Of a stretch of DNA of 64,000 nt, positions 60,442 through 64,000 are shown piece by piece; the first letter of the stretch is position 1; each line of letters starts with the position of its first letter. This DNA is from DASZIT01 sp963709665 (GTDB taxonomy: Bacteria; Actinomycetota; Acidimicrobiia; Acidimicrobiales; RAAP-2). Made by a program: the position numbers and the translations under genes. The DNA is taken from positions 1-64,000 of the forward strand of contig CAVPWU010000001.1 in the NCBI GenBank assembly GCA_963709665.1, read 5' to 3'. Under the pieces are notes generated by a model that worked only from the letters and a program-made list of their open reading frames with translations, made no database searches and had not been told where the DNA came from.

Positions 60442-62154
60442 TCAGGTGCCCACGAGGGCCACGACGGGGGCGGCGGGGGGTGCTCCGCCCAGCGAACCGT
60501 GGAAGGTGGCGTTGCCGAAGGCGAACAGGCCGCCGTCGGAGGCCCCCATGGTGTAGCCGTAGCCGTCGGGCGGCAGCGTCATGCCGACGATCGGCTTGTT
60601 GAGCACGAGGCTGCCGGTCGATCCGTGGAACACGGCGTCGCCGTAGGAGAACACCCCGCCGTCACTGGCCACCAGCCAGTAGCCGTTGCCGTCGATGGTG
60701 GGAGCCATGCCCACCACCGGCTTGTTGAGGGTGGTGCCCCCGGTGGAGCCCTTGAAGACGGCGTCCCCGAAGGCGAAGATGCCCCCGTCGCTGGCCACCA
60801 GCCAGTAGCCCTGGTCGCTCCCGCTCTGGGCCATCCCCACCACCGGCTCGTTCAGATGGGTGCCCCCCATCGAGCCGAGGAAGGTGGCGTCCCCGTAGGC
60901 GAAGATGCCCCCGTCGGCGGCCACCTCCCAGTAGCCCTGGTCGTCCGAGGTGGGGGCGAACCCGACGATGGGGGCGTTGAGGGTGAGTCCACCGGTGGAG
61001 CCGAAGAAGCCGGCGTCCCCGAAGGCGAAGATGCCCCCGTCACTGGCCACCAGCCAGTAGCCGGCCCCGTCGTTGGTGGCGGCCATGGTCACGATCGGCT
61101 TGTTGAGCGGATGCCCGGCCATGGAGCCGAAGGACGTGGCGGTCCCGATGGTGTGGACCCCGCCGGCGGCGTCGGCCAGCCAGGTGCCCTGGCTGCCGCC
61201 GCGCATCCAGCGGTCGATCTGCAGCTCGAAGGCGGCGGCCAGCTTGGCGTGCCCGATGTCGTTGGTGTGGATGGTGTACCCGCTGTTGTCGCACATGTGG
61301 GTCCACTCGCAGGTGCGGGCCACGTTCTGGGGCACGGTGACCCCGTTCCACGTCCCGGTCATGGCGAAGTCCTGGGTGGCGAACGGGCCCTGCACGTCCA
61401 CCGGGATGGCGTGGTTGGCGCCGTAGGTGTTCACGATCGAACTGTTGAGGAGGGAGGAGAGGGTGGCCGACTCGGTGGCCAGGGCCGGCCCGCTGGCGCC
61501 GCCCAGCACCCACTCGGCCAGGAACGGGTTGTAGTAGTCCATGCCGAAGATGGGCACCCCGGGGGCGGCCGCCTGCAGCCCCTGGACGATGACGGGGAGC
61601 TGGGTGCCGATCTCGGCGAGCCCGGTGGAGATGCAGGTCAGGCTGATGGTCCCGCCGGTGAGGCAGCTGTCCACGTTGTTGCCCCCGATGTCGATGGTGA
61701 TGTAGGGGACCCGGCCCGGGTGGGCCTCGAGGAAGGCCTCGGCCCCGCTCAGCTGGGTGCCCCCGGTGTAGGTCTGGCACACGCTGTTGCGGGGGTCGCT
61801 GGCGTCGATCATCGAGTTGGTGGTGGCGCCCCCGCAGGCCAGGTTCTCCACCTGCAGGTTGGAGATGCCGGCGGCCTCGTGGGCCCCCACCAGGTTCACG
61901 TACTGGTGGGCCGGCGTCGAGGCACCCACCCCGGCGGCCAGCGAGTCGCCCAGGGACAGCTGGTAGTTGGTGTCGGGCGGCAGGGTGGTGGTCGGTGGCG
62001 CGGTGTCCGGTGTGGTGCGGGCGGCGGTACCGGCGCCGGCCGTGGACGCCAGGCCGAGGAGTCCGCCGGTCAGGAGGAGGATGGCCGACAGGGCGACTCC
62101 CACCCACCGTCCCGCCGCCGCCACCCGCGTGTGATCACCGTCGCGCTCGTGCAT
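60442..62154 (-). CDS. secreted SGNH hydrolase with six 42-residue repeats
   Basis: A 570-aa protein. A signal peptide or anchor covers about 15-42, then a Thr/Pro linker. The SGNH domain follows: block I GDSLAAG with Ser71, block III IDIGGNNV (Asn159/160), and block V DxxH as Asp299 and His302. From Trp325 to the end six repeats of about 42 residues (motif W-L-V-A-S-D-G-G-I-F-A-F-G-D-A) probably fold as a propeller-like array. The start is ATG 62154 with AAGGGGG upstream. It is one of three tandem paralogues. Confidence 0.9.
   Translation of the reverse strand: MHERDGDHTRVAAAGRWVGVALSAILLLTGGLLGLASTAGAGTAARTTPDTAPPTTTLPPDTNYQLSLGDSLAAGVGASTPAHQYVNLVGAHEAAGISNLQVENLACGGATTNSMIDASDPRNSVCQTYTGGTQLSGAEAFLEAHPGRVPYITIDIGGNNVDSCLTGGTISLTCISTGLAEIGTQLPVIVQGLQAAAPGVPIFGMDYYNPFLAEWVLGGASGPALATESATLSSLLNSSIVNTYGANHAIPVDVQGPFATQDFAMTGTWNGVTVPQNVARTCEWTHMCDNSGYTIHTNDIGHAKLAAAFELQIDRWMRGGSQGTWLADAAGGVHTIGTATSFGSMAGHPLNKPIVTMAATNDGAGYWLVASDGGIFAFGDAGFFGSTGGLTLNAPIVGFAPTSDDQGYWEVAADGGIFAYGDATFLGSMGGTHLNEPVVGMAQSGSDQGYWLVASDGGIFAFGDAVFKGSTGGTTLNKPVVGMAPTIDGNGYWLVASDGGVFSYGDAVFHGSTGSLVLNKPIVGMTLPPDGYGYTMGASDGGLFAFGNATFHGSLGGAPPAAPVVALVGT
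60445..61182 (-). repeat. 126-bp coding repeats, six units
   Basis: Six in-frame units of about 126 bp encode the 42-residue repeats of the first SGNH hydrolase; the last unit is shorter (36 residues). Units 2 to 5 are the most alike. Confidence 0.85.
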
Positions 62155-62223
62155 GGTCCCCCCTTGCTCTGCGTCTCCGGCCAACCTACGACCGGGCCCG
62201 CCACCTGTCGAACGGCCCGGGGG

Positions 62224-63879
62224 TCAGGTGCCGACGACGGCCACGATGGGGGCCGGGAGGGGTACGCCGCCCAACGACCCCTCGAAGGTGGCGCTACCGC
62301 CGTTGAAGAGCCCGCCGTCGGAGGCCGCCAGGGTGTAGCCGTAGCCGTCGGGGGCCACCGTCATGCCCACGATGGGCCGGTCGAGCGCCACGCTCCCGGT
62401 CGACCCGTGGAAGAGGGCGTCGCCGCCGCTGAACACCCCGCCGTCGGCGGCCACCAGCCAGTACCCGTTGCCGTCCACCGTGGCGGCCATCCCCACCACC
62501 GGCTTGTCCAGGGTCAGGCCTCCCGTGGACCCGTAGAAACCGGCGTCCCCGAAGGCGAAGACGCCCCCGTCGGAGGCCACCAGCCAGTAGCCCCGGTCGC
62601 TGCCGGTCTGGGCCATCCCCACCACCGGCCTGTCGAGGGCGGTGCCCCCCATGGATCCGAGGAAGGGGGCGTCCCCGAAGGCGAACACCCCGCCGTCGGC
62701 GGCCACCTCCCAGTACCCCCGGTCGTCCGAGGTGGGGGCGAACCCCACGATGGGGGCGTGCAGCGACAGCCCGCCGGTGGACCCGTAGAAGCCGGCGTCC
62801 CCGAAGGCGAAGACGCCCCCGTCACTGGCCACCAGCCAGTAGCCGGCCCCGTCGCCGGTGGCGGCTAGGGTGACGATGGGCCGGTCGAGGTGTTGCCCGG
62901 CCATGGAGCCGAAGGAGGTGGCGTCGCCGACGGTGTGCACCCCGCCGGCGGCGTCGGCCAGCCAGGCGCCCTGGCCGCCACCCCGTCGCCACCGGTCGAT
63001 GGCCTGCTCGAAGTCGCCGGCGATGTGCGCGTGGCCGGCGTCGTTGGCGTGGATACTCAGGGCACTGCCGTCGCACATGTAGGTCCACTCACAGGTCCGG
63101 GCCACGTTCTGGGGGACCGTGGCCCCGTTCCATCGCCCGGTCATGACGAAGTCGCGGGTGGCGAAGGACCCTTCCACGTCGACCGGGATGGCGCCCCCGG
63201 CGCCGTAGAGCTGGGTCAGGGCGCTGTTGAGGGTGTTGAACGGCGCGGCCACCTCCGTCGTCAGTCCTGGCCCGGCCAACCCGTCCACCACCCAGTCGGC
63301 CAGGAACGGGTTGTAATAGTCCATCCCGAAGATGGGCACCCCGGGAGCCGCGGTCTCCAACGCTTGCAGGATGATCGGCAGATCGGTGGCGACCTGGGAC
63401 AGGCCGGCAGTGTCACATCCGGGTCCCACCGGGACCCCGGAATAGCACCGGCCGATGTCGTTGATCCCGATGTCGATGGTGACGTAGCGGACGCTTCCCG
63501 GATGGTCACGGAGGAACGCCTCGGCGTCACCCAACTGGGTGCCGGTGACGTAGGAGCACCCGGGCCCGCTGATCATGGAGCTGGTGGTGGCACCGGAACA
63601 GGCGAGGTCCTCCACCCGCAACCCCGGGAACGACGAAGACTCGGCGGCGGCGATCTGGTCGACATAGCCGAGCGAGTTGGTGGTGGCCCCGACGCCGGCG
63701 GCCAGGGAGTCGCCCAGCGACAGCTGGTAGGCGGGGCCGCTCGCCTGCGGCACCGAGGAGGCACCTACGGCCGGGACGGCCAGGATCCCGGCCGCCAGCA
63801 GGCCGAGCGCCACCAGGACGGGAACGGCGGTCCGTGCCACCACGGACCGGTAGCCGGGCTCGTGCGTCGGGGGCCGCAT
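62224..63879 (-). CDS. secreted SGNH hydrolase with six 42-residue repeats
   Basis: A 551-aa paralogue of the neighbouring gene. The signal peptide is about 1-40 (hydrophobic VPVLVALGLLAAGILAVPA). Ser58 is in GDSLAAG, block III is IDIGINDI, and the C-terminal DxxH is in HANDAGHAH. Repeats run from Trp306 to the end and match the first paralogue in order and length, with N-to-D/R changes at linker positions. The start is ATG 63879. Only 69 bp separate it from the next copy. Esterase or lipase activity is inferred. Confidence 0.9.
   Translation of the reverse strand: MRPPTHEPGYRSVVARTAVPVLVALGLLAAGILAVPAVGASSVPQASGPAYQLSLGDSLAAGVGATTNSLGYVDQIAAAESSSFPGLRVEDLACSGATTSSMISGPGCSYVTGTQLGDAEAFLRDHPGSVRYVTIDIGINDIGRCYSGVPVGPGCDTAGLSQVATDLPIILQALETAAPGVPIFGMDYYNPFLADWVVDGLAGPGLTTEVAAPFNTLNSALTQLYGAGGAIPVDVEGSFATRDFVMTGRWNGATVPQNVARTCEWTYMCDGSALSIHANDAGHAHIAGDFEQAIDRWRRGGGQGAWLADAAGGVHTVGDATSFGSMAGQHLDRPIVTLAATGDGAGYWLVASDGGVFAFGDAGFYGSTGGLSLHAPIVGFAPTSDDRGYWEVAADGGVFAFGDAPFLGSMGGTALDRPVVGMAQTGSDRGYWLVASDGGVFAFGDAGFYGSTGGLTLDKPVVGMAATVDGNGYWLVAADGGVFSGGDALFHGSTGSVALDRPIVGMTVAPDGYGYTLAASDGGLFNGGSATFEGSLGGVPLPAPIVAVVGT
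62227..62964 (-). repeat. 126-bp coding repeats, six units
   Basis: Six in-frame units as in the first copy, encoding residues 306 to the end. The units share long near-identical stretches with the corresponding units of the first gene, so the array could undergo gene conversion. Confidence 0.85.
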
Positions 63880-63943
63880 ACCCTTCTATCGTCACGACGT
63901 CCGCCGCACTCAAGCGCGGGCGTCGTCGAGCCGGCCCTCCTGT

Positions 63944-64000
63944 TCAGGTGCTGACCACCGCCACGATGGGGGCCGGGAGGGGTGCGCCGCCCAGCGACCC
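63944..64000 (-). CDS. third SGNH-type paralogue, 3' end only
   Basis: The last 18 codons before the window end read GSLGGAPLPAPIVAVVST, nearly identical to the termini of the two upstream-lying copies (SLGGVPLPAPIVAVVGT and SLGGAPPAAPVVALVGT). The stop is at 63944-63946. It is separated from the second copy by 64 bp. The rest of the gene lies beyond the window, so length and catalytic residues cannot be checked. Confidence 0.8.
   Translation of the reverse strand, partial: GSLGGAPLPAPIVAVVST

Noticed and set aside
60442..63879. CRISPR-like or minisatellite array
   Set aside because: The 126-bp periodicity is in-frame coding repeats with no spacer structure.

Overview
The window is very GC-rich (about 70% or more), densely coded actinobacterial DNA. 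The gene content suggests Acidimicrobiia (Actinomycetota): many acyl-CoA dehydrogenases, P450s, SDRs and CoA transferases of lipid, terpenoid or steroid catabolism, an LLM-type F420 oxidoreductase, an NDMA-dependent-type alcohol dehydrogenase, a PHA cycle, and secreted SGNH hydrolases ending in 42-residue Trp-start, ASDGG-containing repeats. The assignment is inferred from gene families; no 16S or other marker is present. I see no CRISPR array, transposase or phage gene.

Layout. 1-48 is the 3' part of a tRNA-Ala(CGC). 0.35-2.4 kb holds a MarR regulator divergent from a small membrane protein and a lipoprotein. 2.4-5.0 kb holds a PadR regulator divergent from a DrrA/DrrB-type ABC exporter. 5.0-10.2 kb has an SDR/phosphotransferase pair, an amidohydrolase, an HSL-type hydrolase and an SDR. 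9.4-15.6 kb is a minus-strand operon (ALDH, two acyl-CoA dehydrogenases, family III CoA transferase, SDR). A thiolase and a TetR regulator follow. 17.9-22.9 kb is a minus-strand operon of two P450s, an LLM oxidoreductase and an ALDH. 23.2-28.4 kb is on the plus strand: SDR, D-aminoacylase-like amidohydrolase, P450, SDR, TetR. 28.8-33.9 kb is a Liv-type ABC importer with a fused LivH-LivM permease. 34.1-42.5 kb holds a Baeyer-Villiger-like monooxygenase with an NDMA-type ADH, an NTF2-like protein with an enoyl-CoA hydratase, an epoxide hydrolase with a ferredoxin, a VOC protein, and a second acyl-CoA dehydrogenase pair. Together 9-43 kb reads as an oxidative catabolic island: uptake, hydroxylation, alcohol/aldehyde oxidation, CoA activation, beta-oxidation.

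42.8-58.7 kb is cobyric acid synthase, then a PHA module (depolymerase, GST-like protein, candidate phasin, acyl-CoA ligase, PHA synthase, divergent XRE regulator), then housekeeping and accessory genes: nucleosidase-like protein, metal-receptor-like protein, pantothenate kinase, SRPBCC protein, MFS exporter, DUF6295-like protein, dienelactone hydrolase, PhyH dioxygenase. 58.7-60.4 kb is ilvD. 60.4-64.0 kb is a tandem array of three paralogous SGNH hydrolases, the third cut by the window end.

Four otherwise full-length genes carry a single frameshift each (hydrolase near 8605, SDR near 10102, acyl-CoA dehydrogenase near 13115, ilvD near 59150). Because ilvD is one of them and no other decay is visible, indel errors in the sequence are the simplest explanation, but real pseudogenes cannot be excluded from the sequence alone.
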